Shown here: piece by piece, positions 46,811 through 58,150 of the stretch
Position numbering within the stretch: position 1 is the first letter of the stretch
Layout of the letters: each line of letters begins with the position of its first letter
From: Siphonodentalium dalli
Taxonomy: Eukaryota; Mollusca; Scaphopoda; Gadilida; Siphonodentaliidae
Reading direction: 5' to 3'
Length of the DNA stretch: 64,000 nt
NCBI GenBank assembly: GCA_032622095.1
Contig: CP136065.1
Coordinates: 69,409,675 to 69,473,674 of the forward strand
Made by a program: the position numbers and the translations under genes
The notes under the pieces: model-generated
Seen by the model: the letters and a program-made list of their open reading frames with translations, nothing else
Told to the model about the DNA's origin: nothing
The model's database searches: none

Positions 46811-47904
46811 CCATACGAATGTGACATCTGTCTATATTATTAGGTAAATGCAGTCTTATTTGGGCATGTCTACTACCCAACAGAAGATAGGCAAGTCTTC
46901 GTTAATCATCACCTATGATAGCATGAATGGCACGCATATGTACAATGGTATCATTAGATATCCTTAGATTATGTGGTTAGTAGGCCAGCCACAAACACGT
47001 CAGATCTTCCAAGTTATGAACACACTATCTTAAAGATAAACGTGATAAAATACACAATATATATATAGTGTCAGGTATTCTAGCGACCATAAAATGGATT
47101 ATTTTAAATGAAAACGGCAAGAATCTGACACCCATGTCCAATGAGACATTTCAACAATTTCCAGAAAAAGAATTGACTAATGTGTGTTAGAGGCGGAGCC
47201 GATCAATTTCTACAGATTGGGGTCGGAATATATCAAAATTAGGGTCGGAGCCGATGTTATGCTTTTAAAATTAGTGTTTAAAACAAAAACTCACGACTAA
47301 TTGAATTCATTTTTGTTTCAATATGCACTCGAACAGTAATAACACGTTATGCATAGAACTTTATTACCATACATTTTTATACCCATTCAACAATATGACT
47401 TGAACCTCGGTGCCATGTATTTCCCCATCGATTTTGACTGATCTCAGCCTAATTAAGGCGCATAAATGGCATAGATCTTTGCCAGACGTCGTATACAGGT
47501 TCTTATTTCACTAATTATATGCCAGGCCAATAGCCAATATAGTGCTCATACTTACCATTTTCAGAGATTTGTTGTCAATTTTCATACAAAAGCGGCCATT
47601 TTGGCATTATAATCTTGTTTGAGTCGGAATCGAAGTCCTGTTAGATCCGATTTTGAACCTGTTAGATCCGATCCTCGAGGAATCGTTGAGCCCCAGTGAT
47701 ACCTAAACCATATAGCAAAAGTTGATACATGTAAAGGTGTGGAAATTCCGTAGAAAACGCTTTCCAATATTTGTTTGAACGCAACCTATATATATACACT
47801 TCCAAGATAGAATTACACTTCGCAATAATATCCTGCGCTTCAATGTAAATTCATTTACGAGATTATTATTTGGAGACCCGAACATTGAAGGCCCACTTAA
47901 TTCT

Positions 47905-48221
47905 CGAACGCCCAGATCACATTATATAAAATATATGCCATATTATATACCATGAACCCCCAGATTACATTATATAAAATATATGCCATATTATACACCA
48001 TGAACCCCCAGATCACATTATATAAAATATAAGCCATATTATACACCATGAACGCCCAGATCACATTATATAAAATATATGCCATATTATATACCATGAA
48101 CCCCCAGATCACTTTATATAAAATATATGCCATATTATACACCATGAACCCCCAGATCACATTATATAAAATATATGTCATATTATACACCATGAACCCC
48201 CAGATCACATTATATAAAATA
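47905..48221. repeat. 48-bp minisatellite, about 6.5 copies, interrupted
   Basis: Units contain CCCAGATCACATTATATAAA and ATATGCCATATTATACACCA. Because 48 is a multiple of three, both strands stay open; the minus frame encodes a 16-residue repeat (ILYNVIWGFMVYNMAY). The right end of the array is cut by the composite array at 48222. A remaining 21 bp of the unit (ATATGCCATATTATACACCAT) reappears at 51667-51687. Confidence 0.92.
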
Positions 48222-49024
48222 CTAGAAGGTGACCCGACTTCGTCCGGGCTATTAAAAAACCAAATTTCAAGTCGATTGCTCCACCCGTTTCCTAGATCTG
48301 GTCTGCGCATGCGCGAAACTGGTGTCGCACGTGCTCGGCGACCCGATAAAATTCGTATCCGGGGCAAGATACATTCACATACCAAATTTAAAGTCAATAT
48401 CTCAACCCGTTTCCGAGATCTCGTCTGCGCATGCGCGAAGCTGGCGTCGCACGTGCTCGGCGACCCGATAAAATTCGTATCCGGGGCAAGATACATTCAC
48501 ATACCAAATTTCAAGTCGATAGCTACACCCGTTTCCGAGATATATAGCCCAATGTCATTTGCGGATACCTCGGCCGGTGATGAGTTAACGCGACACAGTC
48601 AAATGCATCGGCAGGGTGAGAGTTAACGTAATCTAACTTTATGACCTCTGACGACGTCATAGAAATTACGCATTGATTTTATCCTGATAAAAGCATAGTA
48701 CCACTTGTACCTAATAATTGAGGCAGATAACTAAAACGGATACATACATATTATATATCGTTTGAAAGATAAAGCCACACAGATTCTAACCGTGCAAATT
48801 ATATGACTGGCAATTTATTATTCGCGCTATATCGAATCGATTTGTGAGCACCGAACTGAAATATATTAGCGCAAAAACGGCGTAAAAATAGATTTGACCT
48901 CCGCACGTGAAAAGTTGACGTCGCACGGACAAATAAATATGCCTATGTTCGTCTCCGGCCGAAAATACCTTAAAATACCAAATTTCATCGAAATTGGCTT
49001 AGTCGTTTTCGAGTCCATCGATTT

Positions 49025-49066
<42 letters not shown>

Positions 49067-51667
49067 AACAAACACATACACACACAGATCTTTCAAAATA
49101 TATAATAGACTAGAAGGTGACCCGACTTCGTCCGGGCTATTCAAAAACCAAATTTCAAGTCGATTGCTCCACCCGTTTCCTAGATCTGGTCTGCGCATGC
49201 GCGAAGCTGGTGTCGCACGTGCTCGGCGACCCGATAAAATTCGTATCCGGGGCAAGATACATTCACATACCAAATTTCAAGTCGATAGCTACACCCGTTT
49301 CCGAGATATATAGCCCAATGTCATTTGCGGATACCTCGGCCGGTGATGAGTTAACGCGACACAGTCAAATGCATCGGCAGGGTGAGAGTTAACGTAATCT
49401 AACTTTATGACCTCTGACGACGTCATAGAAATTACGCATTGATTTTATCCCGATAAAAGCATCGGACCACTTGTACCTAATAATTGAGGCAGATAACTAA
49501 AACGGATACATACATATTATATATCGTTGGAAAGAGGACACGCCACAGATTCTAACCGTGCAAATTATATGACTGGCAATTTATTATTCGCGCTATATCG
49601 AATCGATTTGTGAGCACCGAACTGAAATATATTAGCGCAAAAACGGCGTAAAAACAGATTTGACCTCCGCACGTGAAAAGTTGACCTCGCACGGACAAAT
49701 AAATATGCCTATGTTCGTCTCCGGCCGAAAACACATCCAAATACCAAATTTCATCGAAATTGGCTTAGTCGTTTTTGAGTCCATCGATTTCAAACACACA
49801 CACACACACACACACAAACAAACAAACACATACATACACACACAGATCTTTCAAAATATATAATAGACTAGCCGATGAGCCCGACGTTGTCCGGGCTATT
49901 CAAAAACCAAATTTCAAGTCGATAGCTCTACCCGTTTCCGAGATATGGTCTGCGCATGCGCGAAGCTGGCGTCGCACGGGCTCGGCGACCCGATAAAATT
50001 CGTATCCGGGGCCCGACGATTTCAAGTCGATAGCTCTACCCGTTTCCGAGATCTGGTCTGCGTATGCGCGAAGCTGGCGTCGCACGGGCTCGGCGACCCG
50101 ATAAAATTGGTATCCGGGGAAAGGTACATTCACATACCAAATTTCAAGATCCGGGCTATTCAAAAACCAAATTTCAAGGCGATAGCTCCACCCGTTTCCG
50201 AGATCTCGTCTGCGCATGCGCGAAGCTGGCGTCGCACGGGCTCGGCGACCCGATAAAATTCGTATCCGGGGCAAGATACATTCACATAGCAAATTTCAAG
50301 TCAATAGCTACACCCGTTTCCGAGATCTCGATACATTCACATACAAAATTTCAAGTCGATAGCTCCACCCGTGGTCGAGAATCGTAGATTCGTATCAATG
50401 ACATACAGACATACAGACATACAGACAGACAAACAGAGGTCTTCAAAATATATATGAGATAGCCGATGAGCCCGACGTTGTCCGGGCTATTCAAAAACCA
50501 AATTTCAAGTCGATAGCTCTACACAATTCCGAGTTCTGGTCTGCGCATACGCGAAGCTGGCGTCGCACGGGCTCGGCGACCCGATAAAATTCGTATCCGG
50601 AGCAAGATACATTCACATAGCAAATTTCAAGTCGATAGCTCCACCCGTTTCCGAGATCTCGTCTGCGCATGCGCGAAGCTGGCGTCGCACGGGCTCGGCG
50701 ACCCGATAAAATTCGTATCCGGGGAAAGTTACATTCACATACCAAATTTCAAGTTCCGGCCTATTCAAAAACCAAATTTCAAGTCGATAGCTCCACCCGT
50801 TTCAGAGATCTCGTCTGCGCATGCGCGAAGTTGGGGTCGCACGGGCTCGCCGACCCGATAAAATTCGTATCCGGGACAAGATACATTCACATAGCAAATT
50901 TCAAGTCGATAGCTCCTCCCGTTTCCGAGATCTCGTCTGCGCATGCGCTGCACGGTCGCCGCACGGGCTCGCCAATACGACAGCGTTCACCGCCTGGTCA
51001 AACTACACACACATACCAAGTTTCGTCCCGATCGGTCGAGAATCGTAGATTTTATCAATGACAGACAGACAAATATACAGACAAACAAACAGACAGAGGT
51101 CTTCAAAATATATATGAGATAGCCGATGAGCCCGACGTTGTCCGGGCTATTCAAAAACCAAATTTCAAGTCGATAGCTCTACCCAGCCCGAAATTTCAAG
51201 TCGATAGCTCTACCCGTTTCCGAGATCTGGTCTGCGCATGCGCGAAGCTGGCGTCGCATGGGCTCGGCGACCCGATAAAATTCGTATCCGGGGCAAGATA
51301 CATTCACATAGCAAATTTCAAGTCGATAGCTCCACCCGTTTCCGAGATCTGGTCTGCGCATGCGCGAAGCTGGTGTCGCACGGGCTCGGCGACCCGATAA
51401 AATTCGTATCCGGGGCAAGATACATTCACATAGCAAATTTCAAGTCGATAGCTCCACCCGTTTCCGAGATCTCGTCTGCGCATGCGCGAAGCGGGCGCCG
51501 CACGGGCTCGCCAATACGACAACGTTCACCGCCTGGTCAAACTACACACACGTACCAAGTTTCGTCCCGATCGGTCGAGAATCGTAGATTTGTATTAATG
51601 ACAGACAGACAAACAGACAAACAAACAAACATACATACAGACAGAGGTCTTCAAAATATATATGAGA
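48222..51667 (+). mobile_element. Five head-to-tail units of a composite repeat, inserted into the minisatellite
   Basis: Units begin near 48222, 49109, 49867, 50459 and 51119 with CTAG or ATAG followed by AAGGTGACCCGACTTCGTCC or CCGATGAGCCCGACGTTGTC, an imperfect GC hairpin. They end in (CA)n or (ACAG)n runs followed by TCTTCAAAATATATATGAGA-like sequence. Within units a segment of about 122 bp (CCAAATTTCAAGTCGATAGC, CCGTTTCCGAGATCTCGTCT, GCGCATGCGCGAAGCTGGCG) is itself repeated one to four times. Units 1 and 2 share about 560 bp of extra internal sequence that is nearly identical. The frames of up to 201 codons are artefacts. The end signature recalls HINE/Helentron-like repeats, but this is not proven. 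Confidence 0.75.
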
Positions 51668-51687
51668 TATGCCATATTATACACCAT

Positions 51688-52189
51688 TTGAAAGAAGAAG
51701 CTCCAAAACATTGTATTATCAACTTATCCGGTGTAATACACTTTGAACATGTTGTTTTTGTTGGTGTACCGACGTGCTTTCTGTGCTTCAGTTTTATCTT
51801 AATTGTAATGCAAAGCCTATTATTTCCAATGGAAGGGGGATAACTCTATATTTTAGCTTGAATTATGTTGCATTCTGTGAGCGAGACGTGGGGAAATTTT
51901 TCTATGATTTCAGATATTTTCAGTTACTCTATGGGCACCTTCTGAGATACAGACGTTCCAAATGGTGATGAATTATAGTATTTTAATAATATTTTATGTC
52001 ATAGGTTGTTATTAAAACCGTATATCAAGGCACTATATCGAGGTGGCACAAAAATTAATTGGGCCATTAAACGTAACGACAATTAGGATATCTTTAAAGC
52101 TGGATAAAATTACATACGAGATGGAACACAAGAGGCAACACCGAATATCACCGATATAGTGTTAATAAGACGCTCGCTACATAATACAT
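51688..52189. other. No recognised feature
   Basis: AT-rich sequence right of the minisatellite remnant. No supported gene. Confidence 0.4.
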
Positions 52190-52473
52190 ATAATAGACAC
52201 ATTTCGTAAAATGAACTACTCTAAAATCAAGTGGTTACTATTAACAATAATAACCACTTGATTTTAGAGTTATCCATCTTACAACCGCAATTTGTCCGTT
52301 TTTAGCACGTGGTCCTCGAAAAGATTGGGCCACAAACAATAGAAACAGCACATCGATATATAATCACTTTGAGCTTTGATGGGTGGGTTCCTCGACTCGA
52401 ATCAAATATTTTTTACCCCCGAAGCCAAAGAAATAGTAATTTAGGAGCGTCTGATCGGATTGAGTACCTTTAA
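52190..52473. mobile_element. MITE-B3, rearranged partial copy
   Basis: The right end matches the family (CTTTGATGGGTGGGTTCCTC, GGAGCGTCTGATCGGATTGAGTACCT, TTAA at 52470-52473). The left part contains perfect 20-bp inverted arms (52218-52237 and 52251-52270) made of the internal family sequence ACTCTAAAATCAAGTGG, so part of the element is inverted and duplicated. The left end is missing. A 28-bp direct duplication (GAAGTCACTGCATTGATATG) follows at 52478-52535. Confidence 0.7.
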
Positions 52474-52535
52474 CTGAAGTCACTGCATTGATATGGGGTG
52501 GGCATGAAGTCACTGCATTGATATGGGGTGGGCGA

Positions 52536-54392
52536 TGCCGATAATAATTAATTTGCACCCAAACATGATAACTAAACACTAAATATTTAAATATATGAAT
52601 CAGAAAGAAGGGAGCTATCGAAAAGTTCCAATAATAGACAACATTCACACATAAATGGAATGATTTTTATAAATAATCAGCAAACAGTGAAAAATTGTGG
52701 GGAAATGGGGGGGGGGGGTGGGTCCCCATGCAATTCGTTGGAGAAAAAAAACTTGTGTTTGCACTTAGGGGGGTGGGTTACACTAGATAGGTGGAATATT
52801 ATTGTTTGGCCTTGTGTTCGGAATATTTCTTGGGATAACCCCCACCCAGGACTTTAGGAATATACAATGATGGTGCACATTGTCTGGTGGGTCAGGACAC
52901 GACAAATCTCAAAATCCCATTGTATTGGTAATGAGAAAATACATAATTGAATTGAAATTAATTGAATTTGTCACTGCAAATCCTATATGATTACATAATT
53001 ATGTGTCATATTAAGTCGAGAATGAGAAAGCAAAGAAACCATTATCTTCTTTTGGGGATTAGGCATTAGGATTAGTATTTGTCAACGTTGCGTATCCTGA
53101 TCCTTGTCACTCTGGATTACGACTATTTAGTAAGATACTTCGCGCATTCATTGTTAAAAGTTTTCAGTACATATGTACCATATTAAATCGAGAGTGAGAC
53201 AGCAAACAAAAAACATGATTATGACACTTTAATGGCGCGTACACATGACGGGCAAGAAAATGTTAGGTATACCCCATGTGACTTACTTGACCAATGAAAA
53301 AAATAGAGGAAAATATCTGATGGAGGGAGTGCAATGGTATTGTATCGCCTGTGGGCGATATGTGTTCACCTTGATTGGTGGTCATTGGTATCCGTTAAAT
53401 AATCTGTAACGGATACGCTGGTAATAGTTGTTGAGTTATGATCCATCAATAATATCGCCTGTTCAACAACTGACTTCGTAATTCCATTTTATATGGGTTG
53501 ACCGAATCGCTGAAGTATTACATGGACATAGCTATAGAGGGTTTTCGTTGACGGGGGATGTCCATGTGAGATTTCCAACAGTTACTTGAACCAGGCGAAA
53601 CTCAACTCCCAAGTTCACATAATTCAAATATGGCACCCCTCCCATCTGTTTTTAATTTCCCACCTGGCACCTCACATGACTTGTTTTTGTTTGTTTTTAA
53701 CTTGAATTTTGACTGAACACCGGGGAGATAGGAACCTAGAAGAAATTTCAAACCAATATTTTAGCAAAAAGTAGGAAGAAATGCAAATGTTGGTCTAAAA
53801 CAACAAATTCCGCATACATTACTGGTTGGAAAATCAGACTACCAGAACAATTTCGCCCATTGTTGTAAAATTACCAACTAATATTGTGTTAGTTATGAAA
53901 TTTCCAACTAGTGAAAAATTGACCCTAGTGGGGGGGGGGGGGGGGGTCCAATGCCCCCTGTATGTTTGGTAACGAAATATATACCGCAGCTCCACGAGCC
54001 ACCCCAAATCCAGAAATCAAGAACAAATCATATAGGGTCTCAATGGGTGTGGGGTCATCTGATTTGCCACAAAACCGCACTAACTTGTGTCGCCCCACAT
54101 ATGCACGTACAATGAAATTATAACACAGACGTGTACCTATTTCCAAATAACGTGACCACTTTCTCATTATATAGAAGGTCTTTATGCATATGAGAGCAGC
54201 AACGTGGCTACAGGTCGGTGTGTGCCTCATCCCACCCGACAACGGTAATCCATGTTAACAGTTGGACATTTAATAATGTTATGAATTGCCAATATGGACT
54301 ATAGGTTGTTTACCAGCACGACCAATACTGTTCTGATTGAGCTCAATCAACGCCATCTAACCCACAGCTTTCTCACGGGCGTAATCTTTGCA
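52536..54392. other. No recognised gene; G-runs and a duplicated segment
   Basis: Runs of G lie at 52708-52717 and 53930-53946. The segment at about 53045-53125 (CTTCTTTTGGGGATTAGGC ... CACTCTGGATTACGAC) recurs at about 54728-54800. No frame shows a domain. Confidence 0.45.
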
Positions 54393-54435
54393 GCAAGAAA
54401 ATATCAGAGTACAATTGTACCTGATATTTTCTTGC
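54393..54435. repeat. Hairpin with perfect 15-bp arms
   Basis: GCAAGAAAATATCAG (54393-54407) pairs with CTGATATTTTCTTGC (54421-54435). The 13-base loop itself contains the palindrome GTACAATTGTAC. Confidence 0.9.
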
Positions 54436-54464
54436 AGATATGTTATTGCAGCTACATGTGAACG

Positions 54465-54970
54465 CGCCATAATGGTATAAGACTATTTCGCGAGAGATTT
54501 CGCTATCATTGTGAGAAGTATTCAGGGAATTTAGTACAGTATACCTATGCAGTTGTGTGCACGGAGGAATCAGGTAAATATATTTATATATATACATTTG
54601 TTAAAGATTCCCTATCAAATTTGACGCCACAACACTCCGATTGGTATACGTTTCTATACAAGATACCGATTGGCCCATTGATATGCGTTTTTGGTGGTCC
54701 GAGGGTGGGAAAGCAAAAAAAACATGATCTTCTTTTGGGGATAAGGCTTAGGGATCAGTATTAGTCAACGTTGCGTTTCCTTGTCACTCTGGATTACGAC
54801 ACATCATTAATGGTATAAGACCACTTCACGGGAGACTTCGCGCTATGATTGTGAAAAGTGTTCAGGGCATTTAGTACAGTAGACCTATTCGGTTGTGTGC
54901 ACGGAGGAATAAGGTAAACATCTATCTATATATCTATATTATATATTTGTTAAAGATTCCCTCACATACC
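54465..54970 (+). repeat. Tandem duplication of about 340 bp
   Basis: The block ATGGTATAAGAC through GTGTGCACGGAGGAATCAGGTAAA and TTTGTTAAAGATTCCCT occurs at about 54471-54615 and again at about 54812-54962, with substitutions. Confidence 0.75.
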
Positions 54971-55194
54971 GAATAATGACAAAAAACGCGCCCCATATAT
55001 ATTGGATAAAATTCCCCCACCATCATGAGAAATAACTAACAATAGATATGAGTTTAAAAACCCTAGTTACGTTCGCATTTTACCTCAGGTTCTCAACACA
55101 GCAACTGTAGTTACTTCCCTTCAATGGTTTCGATCTGAAATAGTCTGGACAATGTTGCTCAACAATGTATCTCGATCTCCACATTTTAAAATAT

Positions 55195-55560
55195 TGTAAA
55201 CCCCCTACCGACGACATTGATGTAAACCCCCTACCGACGACATTGAGTGTAAACCCCCTACCGACGACATTGATGTAAACCCCCTACCGACGACATTGAT
55301 GTAAACCCCCTACCGACGACATTGATGTAAACCCCCTACCGACGACATTGATGTACACCCCCTACCGACGACATTGAGGTAAACCCCCTACCGACGACAT
55401 TGATGAAAACCCCCTACCGACGACATTGAGTGTAAACCCCCTACCGACCACATTGAGACCACCGTAAACCCCCTACCGACGACATTGATACCACCGTAAA
55501 CCCCCTACCGACGACATTGAGACCACCGTAAACCCCCTACCGACGAAATTGATACCACCA
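55195..55560 (+). repeat. 26-bp minisatellite, about 14 copies
   Basis: The core AACCCCCTACCGACGACATT is almost invariant. The joint between cores varies from GATGTA to GAGTGTA to GAGACCACCGTA, so periods of 26, 28 and about 33 bp mix. The conserved core with variable short joints is not a CRISPR array: the joints are too short and too similar. Confidence 0.92.
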
Positions 55561-55597
55561 AATTCATACTGTTAATGAAGAAGAGACAATATTTTAC

Positions 55598-55838
55598 TAT
55601 GTAAACTTCGAAACAGATGTAGTGATTTGAACGGAGACAAATTCAAACAACAACAAAATTTAAACCCTGAATGTAATTGTGGATACAAAATCGAAGATGC
55701 TGATTACTTTCTGTTTACTTGTCCTCTTTATTTAAATGAAAGAGCTACAATGAAAAAAACAATAGCTCGCAATGGATTACATATTGTCCATTCTGCAGAT
55801 AGATCCACTTTGCGGATCACCACAAATTTCTTATAAAG
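55598..55838 (+). pseudogene. LINE-6: C-terminal fragment with zinc-binding segment
   Basis: The frame reads KLRNRCSDLNGDKF, then ECNCGYKIEDADYFLFTCPLYLNER. This matches the C-terminal CxCG...ED..F.F.CP.Y...R segment found in many LINE proteins. It starts without an ATG in the family context and ends in TAA at 55834-55836. Nothing of the RT precedes it, because the minisatellite abuts directly. Possibly a 5'-truncated insertion. Confidence 0.6.
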
Positions 55839-56129
55839 AAAACTGTATCTTATTCCCAATTCTTGAAATTCAATTCATTTATTTCTCACTTCCTTAATAA
55901 AGGTATGGAGATATTTACATATATACATGTGGTCAACATGGCTCATCTAGAACATAACAGTGTTATATGAAAAACATAGGATCAGATATACATGTAACAT
56001 CGCTATAACATACAAATTTATGATATCATTGAACCAACGGGTAATATACCTTCCTAATCTAATTAAATTCCTTTATAATGTGTAACAGCTTTACAGAAAT
56101 ACATTATGCAGCTGTTTTCAATGTTTCGC

Positions 56130-57360
56130 ATAGATGTGAAAAAAACGCTCTTTATTTCTACCATATCAGGAATAGATTAACACGGAACGCTCTTTCCTGT
56201 TGCATGCCGTACACATGGCTGTTGTTTGTTTGGGACCTAAACACTGTGTTCAAAGTTATATTTTTGTATGACTCCAATGCGTCTTTCTGGGACAAATGAT
56301 GGCCGTCGAAGGGTATTCAAGTATTTATCGACCTATTTCGATACCGGAAAAACTCCTAAAGCGAATATTATGTGTATTTTGGAACCCAAACCGCCATGCT
56401 GCTTTAATCATGCATGAATATTGAACAATCCGCATTAAATTTTAAGTTCGCAGGGGAGTGGGGCGTTTCATAAGTTGTACTCCCGTCATCTATTTTTGAT
56501 TTTAGCTTGTCTATTATTGATATTCTATGTTAATGTTTGGGATGTTCAATAAAAATATGGAATGAATGAAAATCAGATTTGACACCATAACACTATGACT
56601 GGTACTTGTTCTATATTGATTGGCTCATTGGACCATTGGTAGGTTTTTTGATGGTCAGATATCGACCTGCACTTAGGGCATTTTAAAGAGGAGGTCAAGT
56701 GACACATTGTGAATGGACATTCCATGAACATCTCCGCAGCAAAAGTTACAGAGTTGCAAATATTTCTGAGTGTGACTTTTTGCGGTATTGAAAACAATAC
56801 ACATTTATCTGGCGGGTCGGTTTGGAATTTGTTCCATTAGAATGTTGATGTATTTATTTTTTTATTTTGTATTGATTTCTCAAAACTAGGTCAAGTGTTG
56901 TAATTCCAGAAAAAAAATCTCAAAAATAAATTTAAAGCAAACATTGCCTATTTACCAAGCCCAGCCGCCAGTTAAATGTCATGTCTGTTCGATGATATGG
57001 TTGCTTTAGTTTCCAGACAACTGCTTCATATATAACTTTTGCTGGGGAGATTGGTCACTTGACCTCCTCCTTAAAGCCACATGGCGGTTTGCGCTCCAAA
57101 AATTCAAATAATAATATTCGCTTTTGAAATTTGAATGTTTCCCGGTATCTAAATAGGTCGATAATTACTTGAACTACCCTTCTATGGACATTATATGTCA
57201 CAGAAAGACGCATTGAAGTTATAAAAACACAACTTTGAACACAGTGGTGGGTCCCAAAACAAACAGCAGTCATGTGCACGGAACATGGAACAGAAAAGAG
57301 CGTTAGGCTGTTAGTCTATTCCTGATATCGTAGAAAAAAAAAGAGCGGTTGTTTCACTTC
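56130..57360. repeat. Inverted-repeat element, about 275-bp arms, about 650-bp spacer
   Basis: The sequence at about 56140-56415 (CGCTCTTTATTTCTACCATA ... ATTATCGACCTATTT-like, AAACCGCCATG) is the reverse complement, with substitutions, of about 57065-57345. The spacer has an AATAAA-ATATGGAATGAATGAA stretch near 56550, resembling a LINE 3' end. No coding frame of significance. Confidence 0.7.
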
Positions 57361-57525
57361 TATGCATAAATTGAAAAAAGTTGGAAAATGGCTGTGACCG
57401 TGGCAAGTATTTTTCCGAGTATATGAAGCCGGTATATATCAATATTTCGTGTATTTATCAACATATATTTTACCTGCTTCCAAATTATGTAAAAACAAAC
57501 GGAAGCTCGAATGAGCCATGTCCGT

Positions 57526-57923
57526 TTAAAGATGCATTATCCGAATTAAAGCTCCTATAAATTACTATTTCGTTGGCTTCGGGGGGGTAAAAAGTATTTG
57601 ATTCGAGTCGAGGAACCCACCCATCAAAGCTCAGAGTGATCAGATATAGATTTTTGAAGTTTATTATTTCTCGAGATGTGCAATTATACGTGGCCCATAA
57701 ACACGTGGTCAAACGCACGGTCTCGGACAACATTGCGGATGAAGATGGGTAACTCTAAAATCAAATGGCAATACGGCCAAATTTCGTGATACTTAAGTGA
57801 TAATACGGCCATATTTTATTGAACAAACTGTTGATAAATAACAAGTTTTGGGAAATTTGATACCATGCATAGTTGACAGTGGTTAGCATTATTTTGTTGC
57901 AATAACATTTTTCGAACATTTAA
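57526..57923 (-). mobile_element. MITE-B4, inverted copy
   Basis: The left border TTAAAGATGCATTATCCGAATT and the internal blocks (GGCTTCGGGGGGGTAAAAA, TTGATTCGAGTCGAGGAACC, GATAAATAACAAGTTTTGGG) match MITE-B1 in opposite orientation. The right TTAA at about 57920 is tentative, and the TIR there is not preserved. Confidence 0.7.
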
Positions 57924-57976
57924 GCGACATGCATAATTTTTTCCGAGCTTTTATTCATACATTTTGCTGTCAATAG

Positions 57977-58006
57977 GTTTAGGATTAGGGTTAGGGGTTA
58001 GGGTTG
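57977..58006 (+). repeat. Interstitial telomere-like tract
   Basis: About four imperfect TTAGGG units (TTAGGATTAGGGTTAGGGG and continuation). This is the canonical metazoan telomere motif. The tract is short and internal. Confidence 0.75.
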
Positions 58007-58150
58007 TGCACCTGCAATGGGAATCTGTTATTTTATTATTTTAACTAAATGTTTACTGACATGTGAAACCTCGTAGTGTTTTATAAACACGGGGGGGGGG
58101 GGGTATCCAATTGTCCAATTTTGGGACAGTCACACCTCTAGTTTTCGATG

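Larger units (their letters stand above)
45038..47703. mobile_element. DNA element with about 40-bp TIRs, carrying a zinc-finger exon
   Basis: The element spans 45043-47698 (2656 bp) between ATACC copies at 45038-45042 and 47699-47703. Both ends begin CACTGGGGCTCAACGATTCC and are identical for 33 bp, then match for several more after one mismatch. Sub-terminal GGATCTAACAG and GGTCGGAGCCGATC motifs recur inside both ends. The end sequence (GGGGCTCAACGATTC) resembles hAT elements, but the 5-bp duplication is atypical for most hATs, so the superfamily is tentative. No transposase is visible. Between the TIRs lies a C2H2 zinc-finger exon interrupted by MITE-B2. Confidence 0.8.

Noticed and set aside
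47897-51843. ORFs of 100-201 codons on both strands
   Set aside because: All read the 48-bp minisatellite or the composite array units. They restart at each unit and carry no conserved domain.
55195-55560. CRISPR-like array
   Set aside because: The repeats are separated by 6-13 bp near-identical joints rather than unique spacers of about 30 bp, and the context is eukaryotic.
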